From NCBI GenBank assembly GCA_035551355.1, contig DASZNF010000009.1, positions 1 through 64,000 on the forward strand: a stretch of 64,000 nt of DNA, read 5' to 3'. Origin of the DNA: DATATV01 sp035551355. GTDB taxonomy: Bacteria; Actinomycetota; Actinomycetes; Mycobacteriales; Pseudonocardiaceae. Shown here piece after piece: positions 14,860 to 23,347 of this stretch. The notes beneath the pieces are model-generated. The model was not told the origin of the DNA. It saw nothing but the letters and a program-made list of their open reading frames with translations, and made no database searches. Numbering within the stretch: the stretch's first letter is position 1; every line of letters starts with the position of its first letter. Made by a program: the position numbers and the translations under genes.

Positions 14860-15354
14860 ATGAGCACCACTGGTCGCCCCGAGCCGGGCCCCGAACTGGA
14901 TCTGCGGGCCGTGTTGCCCCGCTTCATGCAGCTGGGCAACCTGCTCAACCGCAGCAAGCTGATGGAACACGCCATGGCCCAGGCCGGAAACGGCCTGGAC
15001 CGGCCGTCGATGAGCGTGCTGATCTCACTGCAGCTGACCAACCAGCCGATGCGCATCGGCGAGATCGCCGCCCGGATGCAGGTGGCCGGGCCACACGTCA
15101 CCCGGCACGTGCACGAGCTGGAGCAGCGCGGGCTGGTGCGCAGGCTGGCCGACGCCCAGGATCGCCGGGCCCGGCCGATCGAGCTCACCGCCGAGGGCGC
15201 CGCCATCGCCGGCCGCTATCTGCGGATCATGCTCGGCCATCTGGGCAGCGCCACGGACAACTGGTCCGACGAAGATCGGCAGACCTTCTACCGGCTGCTG
15301 GGCCGCTTCGCCGACGACCTCGCCGCCAGCCTCGCGGCTCTCGACGAGGAGTAA
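14860..15354 (+). CDS. MarR-family regulator
   Basis: A 164-residue MarR protein: recognition region RIGEIAARMQVAGPHVTRHVHELEQRGLV and wing LADAQDRRARPIELTAEGAAIAG with the conserved D-x-R-R motif. A GTG at 14857 precedes in frame, but ATG 14860 has GGAG at short spacing and I use it. It is divergent from the FAD monooxygenase and almost certainly controls it. Its stop is 1 bp from the end of the convergent TetR gene of the thiolase operon. Confidence 0.87.
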   Translation: MSTTGRPEPGPELDLRAVLPRFMQLGNLLNRSKLMEHAMAQAGNGLDRPSMSVLISLQLTNQPMRIGEIAARMQVAGPHVTRHVHELEQRGLVRRLADAQDRRARPIELTAEGAAIAGRYLRIMLGHLGSATDNWSDEDRQTFYRLLGRFADDLAASLAALDEE

Positions 15355-15355
15355 C

Positions 15356-16027
15356 TCAGGCCCTGGCCGGGTCGCTGAGGATCGTGGCGACCAGGTCGAG
15401 CAGTTGCTCGACCACCTCGTCCCGGGACAACGCGGCCGTGGTCAGCTGTTGAAGTTCCTGCGCGGCCTGCAGATCGCCGAGCACGTTGAAGGTCAGCTTC
15501 ATCGCCTGCGCCAGCCGGAACCGCACCTTGCCCGCGCTCCAGTCCGGGTGCAGCCGCTCCATCAGCCCGGTGAACCGCACCGCCTGCTGGGTGAACCCCT
15601 CGGCCAGGGTGGCCAGCGCGGGATGGCTGGTCGCCATGATGCCGCCGATGAACCGCACCCAGCTCGACCCGTCCGAACCCGCCATCTCGGCCACCGGCAC
15701 CACGAACGCCCGGGCCAGGCCCTCCGCGGTCAGCGCACCGGGCGCGATCAACTCGTCCAGCAAACCGGCGCGGCGGGCGGACACCTCGTCGCTGCGGGTC
15801 ATGATCAGCGCGCGCACCAACGACTCCTTGGAACCGAAGTGGTAGTGCACGGAGGCGATGTTGGTGCCCGCCGCGGCCATGATCGCGCGCAGCGACACCG
15901 CGTCGATGCCGCGTTCGGCGAACAATCGCTCGGCGGCCAGGATCAGCCGGCGCTCGGTGGGCATCGCGAGTTCGTCGCCGACGACGACGAGCGGCCCGTC
16001 GGCATCGGGCGTGGACATGCCGGTCAT
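15356..16027 (-). CDS. TetR-family regulator at the end of the Ltp/thiolase operon
   Basis: A 223-residue TetR protein with HTH DAVSLRAIMAAAGTNIASVHYHFGSKESLVRAL and a TetR_C-type ligand domain (FIGGIMATSHPALATLAEGF). It lies 29 bp behind the Ltp1-like thiolase on the same strand and is the last gene of the six-gene operon. It could sense an acyl-CoA of that pathway. Start ATG 16027 or ATG 16018; neither has a clear ribosome binding site. The operon and fadD8 are the obvious target candidates. Confidence 0.83.
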   Translation of the reverse strand: MTGMSTPDADGPLVVVGDELAMPTERRLILAAERLFAERGIDAVSLRAIMAAAGTNIASVHYHFGSKESLVRALIMTRSDEVSARRAGLLDELIAPGALTAEGLARAFVVPVAEMAGSDGSSWVRFIGGIMATSHPALATLAEGFTQQAVRFTGLMERLHPDWSAGKVRFRLAQAMKLTFNVLGDLQAAQELQQLTTAALSRDEVVEQLLDLVATILSDPARA

Positions 16028-16056
16028 GGTAAGCGATCACCGCTGGTGAGCAGGCA

Positions 16057-17259
16057 TCACGACGGACTGCCGTAGACGGTGACCACGCAGGCGCCGCCCA
16101 GGCCGAGGTTGTGGGCCAGGCCCAGCCGCGCGCCCTCGACCTGTCGCCCGTCCGCTTCGCCGCGCAGCTGCCAGGTCAGCTCGGCGCACTGGGCCAGCCC
16201 GGTCGCGCCCAGCGGATGTCCCTTGGAGATCAGCCCGCCGGAGGGATTGACCACCCAGCGACCGCCATAACTCGTGGCGCCCGCGTCGATCAGCGCGCCG
16301 CTCTCCCCCGGGCCGCACAGGCCCAGCGCCTCGTAGGTGATCAACTCGTTGATGGAGAAGCAATCGTGCAGTTCGATGACGTCGATCTCGTCGATCGACA
16401 CCCCGGCCTGCTTGAGCGCGGCCGCGCCCGCCACTCGGGACATCGGCGCGCCCACCACGTCGATCATCGAGCCGGTGCCGAGGGAATCCCGGTCGTCGGT
16501 GACCACCGACTGGCCCAGCAGCGGCACCGCCCGGTCCTGAATGCCGTGCGCGCGAACGAAATCCGGGCTGGCCACCACCGCGGCCGCCGCGCCGTCGGAC
16601 ATGGGCGAGCACTGGGATCGGGTCAGCGGGCCGAAAACTGGCTTGTCGCCCAGCACTTTCTCCAGCGGGAACGGGGTTTGGAACTGGGCGTAGGGATTGC
16701 GGGTGGAGTGCTCGTGGTTCTTCACCGCGACCCCGGCCAGCTGTTCCAGGGTCGTGCCGTAGCGGCGCATGTGCTCGGTCGCGGCATGGCCGAAGAACCT
16801 CGTGGTGAGCGGAGCCTGTTGTCCCGCATCGGTTTCCGGCATCGCGCGCAGATGATGGTCGACCGTGGTGACCGCGGGCGGGGTGTCCGGCGCGGCCATG
16901 GCCTGCCGGGTCATCTGCTCGAAACCGACCGCGAGCACCACCTCGGCCAGCCCGGTGGACACCCACTCCTGGGCCAGGTTGAGCGCGGTCGACCCGGTCG
17001 CGCAATTGTTGTTGACATTGATGACCGGGATGCCGGTCAACCCGATGTCGTACAGCGCACGCTGACCGGCGGCCGAGGGCTGGAACACGTAACCGACCGC
17101 GGCCCGCTGGATATCGGCGTAGTCGACACCGGCGTCGCGCAGCGCGGTGCCGACCGCCTCGCCGACCATCTCCGGATATGTCCACTGTAGACTTTCGATC
17201 CGGGCGAACCGGGTCATGCCCACGCCGATGACGTACGGCGTCCGCAGGTTCTCGGGCAT
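16057..17259 (-). CDS. ltp1: SCP2-type thiolase, Ltp1-like
   Basis: A 400-residue thiolase with all catalytic residues: nucleophile Cys in VNVNNNCATGS (about residue 85), HDCF near residue 300, GHPLGATGLAQCAELTWQLRG, and the second Cys in NLGLGGACVVTVY. Length and motifs match the mycobacterial lipid-transfer protein Ltp1 / SCP-x thiolase. It should cleave a 3-ketoacyl-CoA, plausibly branched or steroid-derived. ATG 17259 has GGAGG-like sequence upstream, 21 bp after the previous gene's stop. It is the only one of the three thiolase-fold proteins here with an intact active site. Confidence 0.9.
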   Translation of the reverse strand: MPENLRTPYVIGVGMTRFARIESLQWTYPEMVGEAVGTALRDAGVDYADIQRAAVGYVFQPSAAGQRALYDIGLTGIPVINVNNNCATGSTALNLAQEWVSTGLAEVVLAVGFEQMTRQAMAAPDTPPAVTTVDHHLRAMPETDAGQQAPLTTRFFGHAATEHMRRYGTTLEQLAGVAVKNHEHSTRNPYAQFQTPFPLEKVLGDKPVFGPLTRSQCSPMSDGAAAAVVASPDFVRAHGIQDRAVPLLGQSVVTDDRDSLGTGSMIDVVGAPMSRVAGAAALKQAGVSIDEIDVIELHDCFSINELITYEALGLCGPGESGALIDAGATSYGGRWVVNPSGGLISKGHPLGATGLAQCAELTWQLRGEADGRQVEGARLGLAHNLGLGGACVVTVYGSPS

Positions 17260-17280
17260 CGGCTTTCCTCCAGGAGAAGT

Positions 17281-18447
17281 TCAGGGTTTGTCCGCGCCGA
17301 CGACCCACATCGCATGGAACTGCGATGCGCCGCCCATGGCGTGCCCGATCACCCGCCGCGCCCGGTCGACCTGGTGCTCGCCGGCCAGCCCGCGCACCTG
17401 TTGCGCCGCCTCGGCGAACCGCACCAGACCGGTCGCGCCGGTCGGGTTTCCGGACAGCACGCCGCCCGAGGGGTTGACCGGGAAGTCCCCGTCGGCCGCG
17501 GTCCGGCCCTGGTCGGTCATTTCCCAGCCGCGGCCGGTCTCGGCCAGGCCGATGTTCTCCAGCCAGATCGGCTCGTACCAGCTGAACGGGATGTACAACT
17601 CGGCCGCGTCCAGTTCCCGCACCGGATCGGCGATTCCGGCCTGGGCATAGGTTTCCGCCGCGCACTCCACCCCGGCCCGCGGGTTGACCTCGTCCCGGCC
17701 GGCGAAGTGGCCGGTCTCGGTGCGCCAGGCCGAGCCGTGCACCCAGGCCGGCGGCCGTCCGGTGGCCGCGCTGATCCGGGTCGCCTCGTCCTCGCCGGTG
17801 ACCACGATGGCGGCCGACCCGTCCGAGGTCGGGCAGGATTCCAGGAACCGCACGGGATCCCACAGCATCGGTGAGGCCCGCACCTTGTCCACGGTGATGT
17901 CCGGCAGGTGCAGATGCGCGTAGGGATTGCGCAGCGCATTGAGCCGATGGTTGACCGCGACCTGCCAGCCGATGTGCTCGGGCGCGCCGGACCGGCGGAT
18001 GTAGTCCCGGATCACCGGCGCGAAATGCCCGCCCGCGCCCGCGCCGAGGGACACGTTGAACGGCAGCGGCCGGGACAGCGCCCAGGTGAAGTTACCCTCG
18101 GATTCCTTGCTGTAGCCCACAACCAATACCCGGTTGGCCAGCCCGCTGGTGACCAGGTGGGTGCCGTGGATGGCCGCGTGCCCGCCGACGCTGCCGCCGG
18201 TGAACACCCGGGTCACCGGCAGATTGCGGGCGCCCAGCGCGTCGGCCAGGTACAGCTCGGGCTGCATCACCCCGTCGAACAGATCCGGCGTCTTGGACAG
18301 CACGATCGCGTCGATCTGGCCGAACTCCAGCTGCGCGTCGGACAGCGCGCGGCCCACGGATTCCCGCACCAGCGCGGCGATGGTGACCTCGCGCTGCTTG
18401 GCCTGTTTGCTCTGCCCGACGCCGACGACCGCTACCCGGGGACTCAC
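17281..18447 (-). CDS. Thiolase-fold lipid-transfer protein (Ltp type), nucleophile Cys absent
   Basis: A 388-residue thiolase homologue with family landmarks (VVGVGQSKQAKQREV, SCPTSDGSAAIVVT, FPVNPSGGVLSGNPTGATGLVRFAEAA) but altered catalysis: the Cys region reads FTGGSVGGHA, the HDCF motif is ELYIPF, and GHPxGATG is GNPTGATG. Such proteins (Ltp2/Ltp3/Ltp4 group) do not act as thiolases; Ltp2 is a retro-aldolase of steroid side-chain CoA esters working with a DUF35 partner. The GTG start (18447) overlaps the stop of the upstream gene in GTGA, so the two are translationally coupled. Confidence 0.85.
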   Translation of the reverse strand: MSPRVAVVGVGQSKQAKQREVTIAALVRESVGRALSDAQLEFGQIDAIVLSKTPDLFDGVMQPELYLADALGARNLPVTRVFTGGSVGGHAAIHGTHLVTSGLANRVLVVGYSKESEGNFTWALSRPLPFNVSLGAGAGGHFAPVIRDYIRRSGAPEHIGWQVAVNHRLNALRNPYAHLHLPDITVDKVRASPMLWDPVRFLESCPTSDGSAAIVVTGEDEATRISAATGRPPAWVHGSAWRTETGHFAGRDEVNPRAGVECAAETYAQAGIADPVRELDAAELYIPFSWYEPIWLENIGLAETGRGWEMTDQGRTAADGDFPVNPSGGVLSGNPTGATGLVRFAEAAQQVRGLAGEHQVDRARRVIGHAMGGASQFHAMWVVGADKP

Positions 18448-19517
18448 GCGGCTCCCTCCAGCAGGCAGATCAGGTTCTGTTGCAGCGCGGGCCCGGAGGT
18501 GGCGTGGGCCAGCGCGCGATCGGCCGAGCCCTCCCGGATTCGCGCCGCCGCCTCCCCGATCCGGATCAATCCCGTTGCCGTGGCGGGGTTTCCGGCCAGC
18601 GGGCCGCCGGAGGGGTTCACCGTGGTGCGCGCACCGAGGCCCAGAGCATTGGCCAGCAACGGTTGCACGTGGCTGTACTCGGTGTGCAGTTCGGCCACGT
18701 CCACCTCGGCGGCGGAGAACCCGGCCAGTTCGGCCGCCCGTCCGGCGGCGATGGTCACGGTGTCGGCGCGGGTGAGGTCGCGGTTGCCCGGATAGTGCGT
18801 GTCCATCCGGTGATCGATGCCGCGCACCCAGACCGGACGCGCGCACAACTCCCGGGCCCGGTCCCCGGCGGCCAGGATCAACACGGCCGCCGCGTCGCCG
18901 ATCGGCGCGATGTCCAGTTCCCGCAACGGTGCGGAAACATAAGGCGCGGCCAGCAAATCCTCGACCGAGTGGACGCCGCTGCGTTGGGCGAACTCGTTCT
19001 CCCGGGCCGCGGCCAGGCTGGCCGCGACCGTCGCCGCCAGGTCCGGCTCGCCGATCGCGCCCGCGTCCAGCAACGCCCGAGCCTGCAGCCCGGCCAGGGC
19101 GTGCCGGTGCGGGCGCAGCGGGGTCAGGTAGTAGGGGTCGAGCATCGCCGGCATGACCTGGTCCAGGTCGGCGGCCAGCGAACCGCGCCCGATCCCGTAC
19201 ACCAGCGCCACCTCGCCCTCGCCCAGTTGCAGCCAGGTCCACGCCTCGTGAGCGGCCCAGGCCGCGTCCATCTCCACGTGCGATTCCGAGATCGGCGGCC
19301 AGGCTCCGACGGTGTCCAGCGACTCGATGTAGGCGAAGGTGCGGCCTTCGTAGAAGTCGTGACTGCCGGAGCAGAAGAAATCGATGTCCCCACGTTCCAG
19401 ACCGGCTTCGGCGACGGCCGAGGCGATCACCGGCGCCAGGATGTCCGCCATGTCGTCGCGCCGATTGGCAGCCAGGCAACGGGATTGGGCGAAGGCGACG
19501 ATGCCGACCTCACGCAT
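18444..19517 (-). CDS. Thiolase-fold lipid-transfer protein (Ltp type), second paralogue
   Basis: A 357-residue thiolase-like protein beginning MREVGIVAFAQSRCL. It keeps the fold signatures (IAPIGDAAAVLILAAG, TTVNPSGGPLAGNPATATGLIRIGEAA) but lacks the nucleophile Cys, has ELHTEYSH where HDCF would be, and has Asn in place of the GHP His. It is therefore an aldolase-type or scaffold member. ATG 19517 lies inside the last codons of the preceding DUF35 gene (8-bp overlap); the longer frame from GTG 19526 is less likely. It overlaps the next Ltp gene by 4 bp. The order DUF35-Ltp-Ltp resembles Rv3521-ltp4-ltp3 of M. tuberculosis. Confidence 0.84.
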   Translation of the reverse strand: MREVGIVAFAQSRCLAANRRDDMADILAPVIASAVAEAGLERGDIDFFCSGSHDFYEGRTFAYIESLDTVGAWPPISESHVEMDAAWAAHEAWTWLQLGEGEVALVYGIGRGSLAADLDQVMPAMLDPYYLTPLRPHRHALAGLQARALLDAGAIGEPDLAATVAASLAAARENEFAQRSGVHSVEDLLAAPYVSAPLRELDIAPIGDAAAVLILAAGDRARELCARPVWVRGIDHRMDTHYPGNRDLTRADTVTIAAGRAAELAGFSAAEVDVAELHTEYSHVQPLLANALGLGARTTVNPSGGPLAGNPATATGLIRIGEAAARIREGSADRALAHATSGPALQQNLICLLEGAA

Positions 19518-20019
19518 GGGCACCACTTTCGTTGTCCGGCAACGGAGATCGCAGCGCCGGGTCGCGGGGCCGGAAGTAACGCACGCTGGCCAGCGAGGGT
19601 TCCAGTTCGTTGTCGGGCACCCACACCGGTTCGACCGCCAGCCCGAGGGCGACCTGGTCCGGCTCGATCTCCATGATGCGCTGCATCAGCGTGGTGCCGG
19701 TGCCGTCCAGGTTGATGTGCGCGACCACGTACGGCGGCTGGTAGAGCTGCCCGGGAAAGGGAAAGTTCACCACGCAGAAGGTGTGGATCTCGCCGGTGCC
19801 CGGCAGTTCGACCGGTTCACCCAGCGGGGCCAGGCAGCGCGCGCACTGCTCGGGCGCCGGGAAGTAGACCATCCGGCACCGCGGGCAGGTCCGGGCCAGG
19901 AACAGTTTCCTGGCCATGCCGCGCAGACACAGCGACCGGCCGACCCCGGCCACGTAGGTGTAGTCCATGGCGAAGGGCGCCTCGATGGTGCGCACCGGTT
20001 CGGGCAGCTCGATGCTCAT
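19510..20019 (-). CDS. DUF35 OB-fold protein with zinc ribbon, partner of Ltp proteins
   Basis: A 169-residue protein with a rubredoxin-like zinc ribbon (CPRCRMVYFPAPEQCARC, about residues 44-61) followed by an OB-fold (GEIHTFCVVNFP, PYVVAHINLDGTGTTLMQRI). DUF35 proteins pair with thiolase-like aldolases and with MaoC-like hydratases in steroid side-chain degradation (ChsH2 with Ltp2). The ATG at 20019 overlaps the upstream gene's TGA in ATGA, and its own end overlaps the first Ltp gene by 8 bp, so a stoichiometric complex is likely. Confidence 0.88.
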   Translation of the reverse strand: MSIELPEPVRTIEAPFAMDYTYVAGVGRSLCLRGMARKLFLARTCPRCRMVYFPAPEQCARCLAPLGEPVELPGTGEIHTFCVVNFPFPGQLYQPPYVVAHINLDGTGTTLMQRIMEIEPDQVALGLAVEPVWVPDNELEPSLASVRYFRPRDPALRSPLPDNESGAHA

Positions 20020-20468
20020 CGGACCGCCTCCGGTTCGAAGCACTCGATGTCGGTGATCGCGCCGACCCGCTCGGTCCGCCAGCGCACCCGCACCCGGAGT
20101 CCGGTGTGCAGCGCCGATTCGTCACCGCCGACGTCGACCGCGTGGAACAGCGCGTTGCTGGTGCCGTTGATGGCGATCAGCGCCCAGGCGAACTCGTGCG
20201 CGACCGGATCGCCAGGCCGGGCGGCCACCCAGGTCCAGCTGCGCACCGCGCCCCGGGGTTCGAGCCGGACGAACTCACCGGTCTCCTCGGCGGTCGCCGG
20301 GTCGAACTCCAGCGCCGGGCACAGCACCGACCCGTCGGAGGCGCGCACGCCCAGCAGCTGGCCCTCCCGCAACCCGGCCAGGAACGTGCCGATCCGGGGC
20401 CCGACCGTGCGGTGGAACGGGAACTCGATCGAGTAGGGGGCGGCCAGGCTCGACGCGTAGAACGGCAT
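20016..20468 (-). CDS. DUF35-like OB-fold protein without zinc ribbon
   Basis: A 150-residue protein, first gene of the operon, starting at ATG 20468 behind GGTGGAGG. It has the OB-fold pattern of the next gene's C-terminal half (GAVRSWTWVAARPGDPVAHEFAWALIAINGTSNALFHAV) but only one Cys where the zinc ribbon would be (SVLCPALEFDP). Paired short and zinc-containing OB proteins occur in other actinobacterial Ltp operons. Probably the second subunit of the acyl-CoA-binding complex. Confidence 0.8.
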   Translation of the reverse strand: MPFYASSLAAPYSIEFPFHRTVGPRIGTFLAGLREGQLLGVRASDGSVLCPALEFDPATAEETGEFVRLEPRGAVRSWTWVAARPGDPVAHEFAWALIAINGTSNALFHAVDVGGDESALHTGLRVRVRWRTERVGAITDIECFEPEAVR

Positions 20469-20496
20469 ACACCCACCTCCACCTGCGGACCGGCCT

Positions 20497-20510
20497 CTAT
20501 CAGTCGATAG
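20497..20510. promoter_or_regulatory. CTATC-N4-GATAG inverted repeat upstream of the Ltp operon
   Basis: CTATCAGTCGATAG is a 5-bp inverted repeat 29 bp upstream of the first operon gene. A related string, CAGTCGGTCGATAGAGG, lies at 22312-22328 upstream of the TetR gene at 22377, so both promoters may answer to the same regulator. Confidence 0.5.
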
Positions 20511-20595
20511 AATCACCTGAAACAGGGCCGCTGTCAAGGCATATGCGGCCGGACCCGGCCGCCGAAACCCGTCGTCGAAGCCGGTTGTCGCAGAC

Positions 20596-20609
20596 TAGAA
20601 CACGTTCTA
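20596..20609. promoter_or_regulatory. KstR-like box upstream of fadD8
   Basis: TAGAACACGTTCTA is a 6-bp perfect inverted repeat with AC spacer and fits the KstR consensus TNNAACNNGTTNNA exactly. It lies 11 bp before the fadD8 start and in the divergent region shared with the Ltp operon. KstR is the TetR-family repressor of sterol catabolism in mycobacteria and rhodococci. Confidence 0.75.
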
Positions 20610-20620
20610 ACATCAGGCGC

Positions 20621-22264
20621 ATGACCGGGATCGACAACACCGCCATCGCCCCTGCCCCATTGCCCCCGGGCCCGGACACGCTGCGCCTTGGCGTGCACAA
20701 CGGCCATCTGATGGTGACCGGCCTGAACCGGCATCGCGACCGGCCCGTGCTGCACCTCGGGGACGTCACCCTGACCGGCGGTGAACTCGCGGCCCGGGTC
20801 AGTCAGTACGTGCAGGCGTTCGAGTCGCTGAAGGCCGGGACCGGGTCCGCGGGCGCGCTGCTGGCGCTGAACTCCCCGGAGGTGCTCTACATCCTGGGCG
20901 CGGGCCAGACCCAGGGCTACCGGCGCACCAGCCTGCACCCGCTGGGCAGCGCCGAGGACCACGCCTACGTCATCAACGACGCAGGCATCACCACGCTGAT
21001 CATCGGCGCCAACTTCGCCGACCGCGCGCTCAAGCTGATCGAGCTGTGCCCCGAGCTCAACCAGGTGCTCACCATCGGCCCGGTGCCCGAGGCCCTACAG
21101 GCCAGCCGGGTGGCCGCACATGATCTGGTCGCCACCGCCGAGAAGTTCGAGCCGCGGCCGCTGACCGCGAACCTGCTGCGCCCCGACCACATCGTGTCCA
21201 TCACCTACACCGGCGGCACCACCGGCAAGCCCAAGGGCGTGATCGGCACCGCGCAGGGCATGAACACGATGACCCAGATCCAGCTGGCCGAGTGGGAATG
21301 GCCGGACAATCCGCGCTTCCTGCTGTGCACCCCGCTCTCGCACGCCGGCGCGGCCTTCTTCGTGCCCACCGTGATCAAGGGCGGCACGCTGTACGTGCTG
21401 CCCAAGTTCGACCCGGCCGAGGTGCTGCGCACCATCGAGGAACAGAAGATCACCGCGACCATGCTGGTGCCCTCGATGATCTACGCCCTGCTCGACCACC
21501 CCGACTCGCGCACCCGCGACCTGTCCAGCCTGGAAACCGTGTACTACGGAGCTTCCGCCATCAACCCGATCCGCCTGAAGGAGGCGATCGATCGGTTCGG
21601 CCCGATCTTCGCCCAGTACTACGGCCAGTCCGAGGCGCCGATGGCCATCACCTATCTGTCCAAAAAGGACCATCAGGGCGCGGACGAGAAGCGGCTCACC
21701 TCCTGTGGCCGGCCGTCGGCCTTCCTGCGCGCGGCCCTGCTGGACGGCGAGAACAACCCGGTGCCGGCCGGTGAGCCCGGTGAGATCTGCGTCAGCGGCC
21801 CGCTGCTGGCCGGTGGTTACTGGAACCTGCCGACGGAAACCGCGGACACCTTCAAGGACGGCTGGCTGCGCACCGGCGATGTGGCCCGATCCGACGAGGA
21901 CGGCTTCTGGTACATCGTCGACCGCACCAAGGACATGATCGTCACCGGCGGGTTCAACGTGTTCCCGCGCGAGGTGGAGGACGTGGTCGCCGAGCATCCG
22001 GCGGTGGCGCAGGTCGGCGTGGTCGGCACGCCGGACCCGAAGTGGGGCGAGGCGGTCACCGCGGTGGTGGTGCTGCGCGAGGGCAGGGAACTCACCGACG
22101 AGGTGGTGGCCGAGATCCAGCGGATGGTCAAGGACCGCAAGGGATCGGTGCAGTCGCCCAAGCAGGTGCTGGCCGCCGACGCGCTGCCGCTGACCGGGCT
22201 GGGCAAGGTCGACAAGAAGGCGTTGCGGACCCAGTTCTGGACCGGCGACCGCGCCGTCGGCTGA
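20621..22264 (+). CDS. fadD8: Acyl-CoA ligase FadD8-like
   Basis: A 547-residue ANL-superfamily ligase. The P-loop is ITYTGGTTGKPKGVIG (about residue 194), followed by YYGASAINP, QYYGQSEAP (motif A5), TGDVARSDEDGFWYIVDRTKDMIVTGGFNVFPREVE (A7-A8) and the C-terminal catalytic Lys in LTGLGKVDKKALR. The N-terminal HNGHLMVTGLNRHRDRPVLHLGD and the HPLGSAEDHAYVINDAGI stretch match my memory of M. tuberculosis FadD8. It would form acyl-CoA from a fatty or sterol-derived acid via the acyl-AMP. ATG 20621; only a weak AGG precedes it. Divergent from the Ltp operon, with a KstR-like box directly upstream. Confidence 0.88.
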   Translation: MTGIDNTAIAPAPLPPGPDTLRLGVHNGHLMVTGLNRHRDRPVLHLGDVTLTGGELAARVSQYVQAFESLKAGTGSAGALLALNSPEVLYILGAGQTQGYRRTSLHPLGSAEDHAYVINDAGITTLIIGANFADRALKLIELCPELNQVLTIGPVPEALQASRVAAHDLVATAEKFEPRPLTANLLRPDHIVSITYTGGTTGKPKGVIGTAQGMNTMTQIQLAEWEWPDNPRFLLCTPLSHAGAAFFVPTVIKGGTLYVLPKFDPAEVLRTIEEQKITATMLVPSMIYALLDHPDSRTRDLSSLETVYYGASAINPIRLKEAIDRFGPIFAQYYGQSEAPMAITYLSKKDHQGADEKRLTSCGRPSAFLRAALLDGENNPVPAGEPGEICVSGPLLAGGYWNLPTETADTFKDGWLRTGDVARSDEDGFWYIVDRTKDMIVTGGFNVFPREVEDVVAEHPAVAQVGVVGTPDPKWGEAVTAVVVLREGRELTDEVVAEIQRMVKDRKGSVQSPKQVLAADALPLTGLGKVDKKALRTQFWTGDRAVG

Positions 22265-22376
22265 GCATCGGCCTTCATGCCCGGACATGGCCCCGAATCT
22301 TTCAGTTGACTCAGTCGGTCGATAGAGGTGTCGGCGAGCTAACCTGGACCAACGAGTCCAGAAAGCGAGCGATGCC

Positions 22377-22985
22377 ATGCCCACAGCGACCAAGCCCCGG
22401 CTGACCACCAAGGGCGCCGCGACCCGGCGGCGGATCGTGGAGGGCGCGGCGGCCGAGATCCGCGAACGGGGCGCGACCGCGACCACCCTGGACGACGTGT
22501 GCGCCCGCACCAGGACCAGCAAGAGCCAGATCTTCCACTACTTCCCCGGTGGCAAGGAGGAACTCCTGCTCGCGGTGGCCGCCCGGGAGGCCGAGCGAGT
22601 ACTGGAGGACCAGCAGCCGCACCTGAGCGAGCTGACCAGCTGGCCGGCCTGGCAGAACTGGCGGGACGCGGTCATCCGGCGCTACCGCAGGCAGGGCATG
22701 CACTGCCCACTGGGTGTGCTGATCACCGAACTCGGCCGCGGCACGCCCGCCGCCCAGGAGCTCACCGCGCGGCTCATCGAGCAGTGGCAGGCCGAACTGC
22801 GCGCCGGCCTGGAACACATGCAGCGCGCGGGCGAGATCAACCCCGTTCTGGACGCCGACCGCACCGCGGCCGCGCTGGTCGCGACCATCCAGGGCGGGGT
22901 GACCATCCTGATGTCCACCGGCCGGATCACCCACCTGGAGGCCGCCCTGGACACCACCCTCGACCTGCTGCGCGCCACCGCCTGA
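22377..22985 (+). CDS. TetR-family regulator downstream of fadD8
   Basis: A 202-residue TetR protein with HTH TATTLDDVCARTRTSKSQIFHYFPGGKEELLLAVA and the same Cys-containing ligand-domain signature as the TetR at 6139 (MHCPLGVLITELGRG). It lies 112 bp behind fadD8 with its own promoter region, which contains TTGACT (22306-22311) and CGGTCGATAGAGG, related to the inverted repeat upstream of the Ltp operon. The effector and targets are unproven. Confidence 0.86.
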   Translation: MPTATKPRLTTKGAATRRRIVEGAAAEIRERGATATTLDDVCARTRTSKSQIFHYFPGGKEELLLAVAAREAERVLEDQQPHLSELTSWPAWQNWRDAVIRRYRRQGMHCPLGVLITELGRGTPAAQELTARLIEQWQAELRAGLEHMQRAGEINPVLDADRTAAALVATIQGGVTILMSTGRITHLEAALDTTLDLLRATA

Positions 22986-23019
22986 CCGACCTTGCGTGAC
23001 GCGGCCCGCTCCGCCAACC

Positions 23020-23335
23020 CCCGAGGGGGCGGCCTTTCACCAGGTAGCCCAGCGGCCCACCGTTGGCCGAGACGAAGGTGTGGCCGCTGGTGGTGTGGGT
23101 CTTGCGAACCCATGCCGCAGCGTGGATTTCGTCGGCGAACACCACCAGGGCGCCGAGATCCCGGGCGGCGGAACTGGCCGCGGTCTGCACGGCGGCCAGC
23201 AGGTTGGCCGGACCGTCGGCCCCGGCCAGGGTGGGGTTGCGCATGGCGCCGGTGACCACGATCGGCTCCGGCCCGGTGTGGGTGAGGTCGAGCAGGTAGG
23301 CCGTTTCCTCGATGGTGTCGGTGAACGGCCGCGCA
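23020..23335 (-). pseudogene. Internal fragment of an L-asparaginase
   Basis: On the reverse strand the frame reads DTIEETAYLLDLT, then IVVTGAMRNPTLAGADGPAN, then ALVVFADEIHAAAWVRKTHTTS and GGPLGYL. These are the second threonine region, the TGAMRxP motif and the DEIHAA segment of type I/II L-asparaginases. Both ends of the enzyme (about 60 N-terminal residues with the first catalytic Thr, and the entire C-terminal domain) are absent. The fragment lies between a TetR and the GT1 gene and cannot make an active enzyme. Confidence 0.75.
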
Positions 23336-23347
23336 CCACGAACGAGA

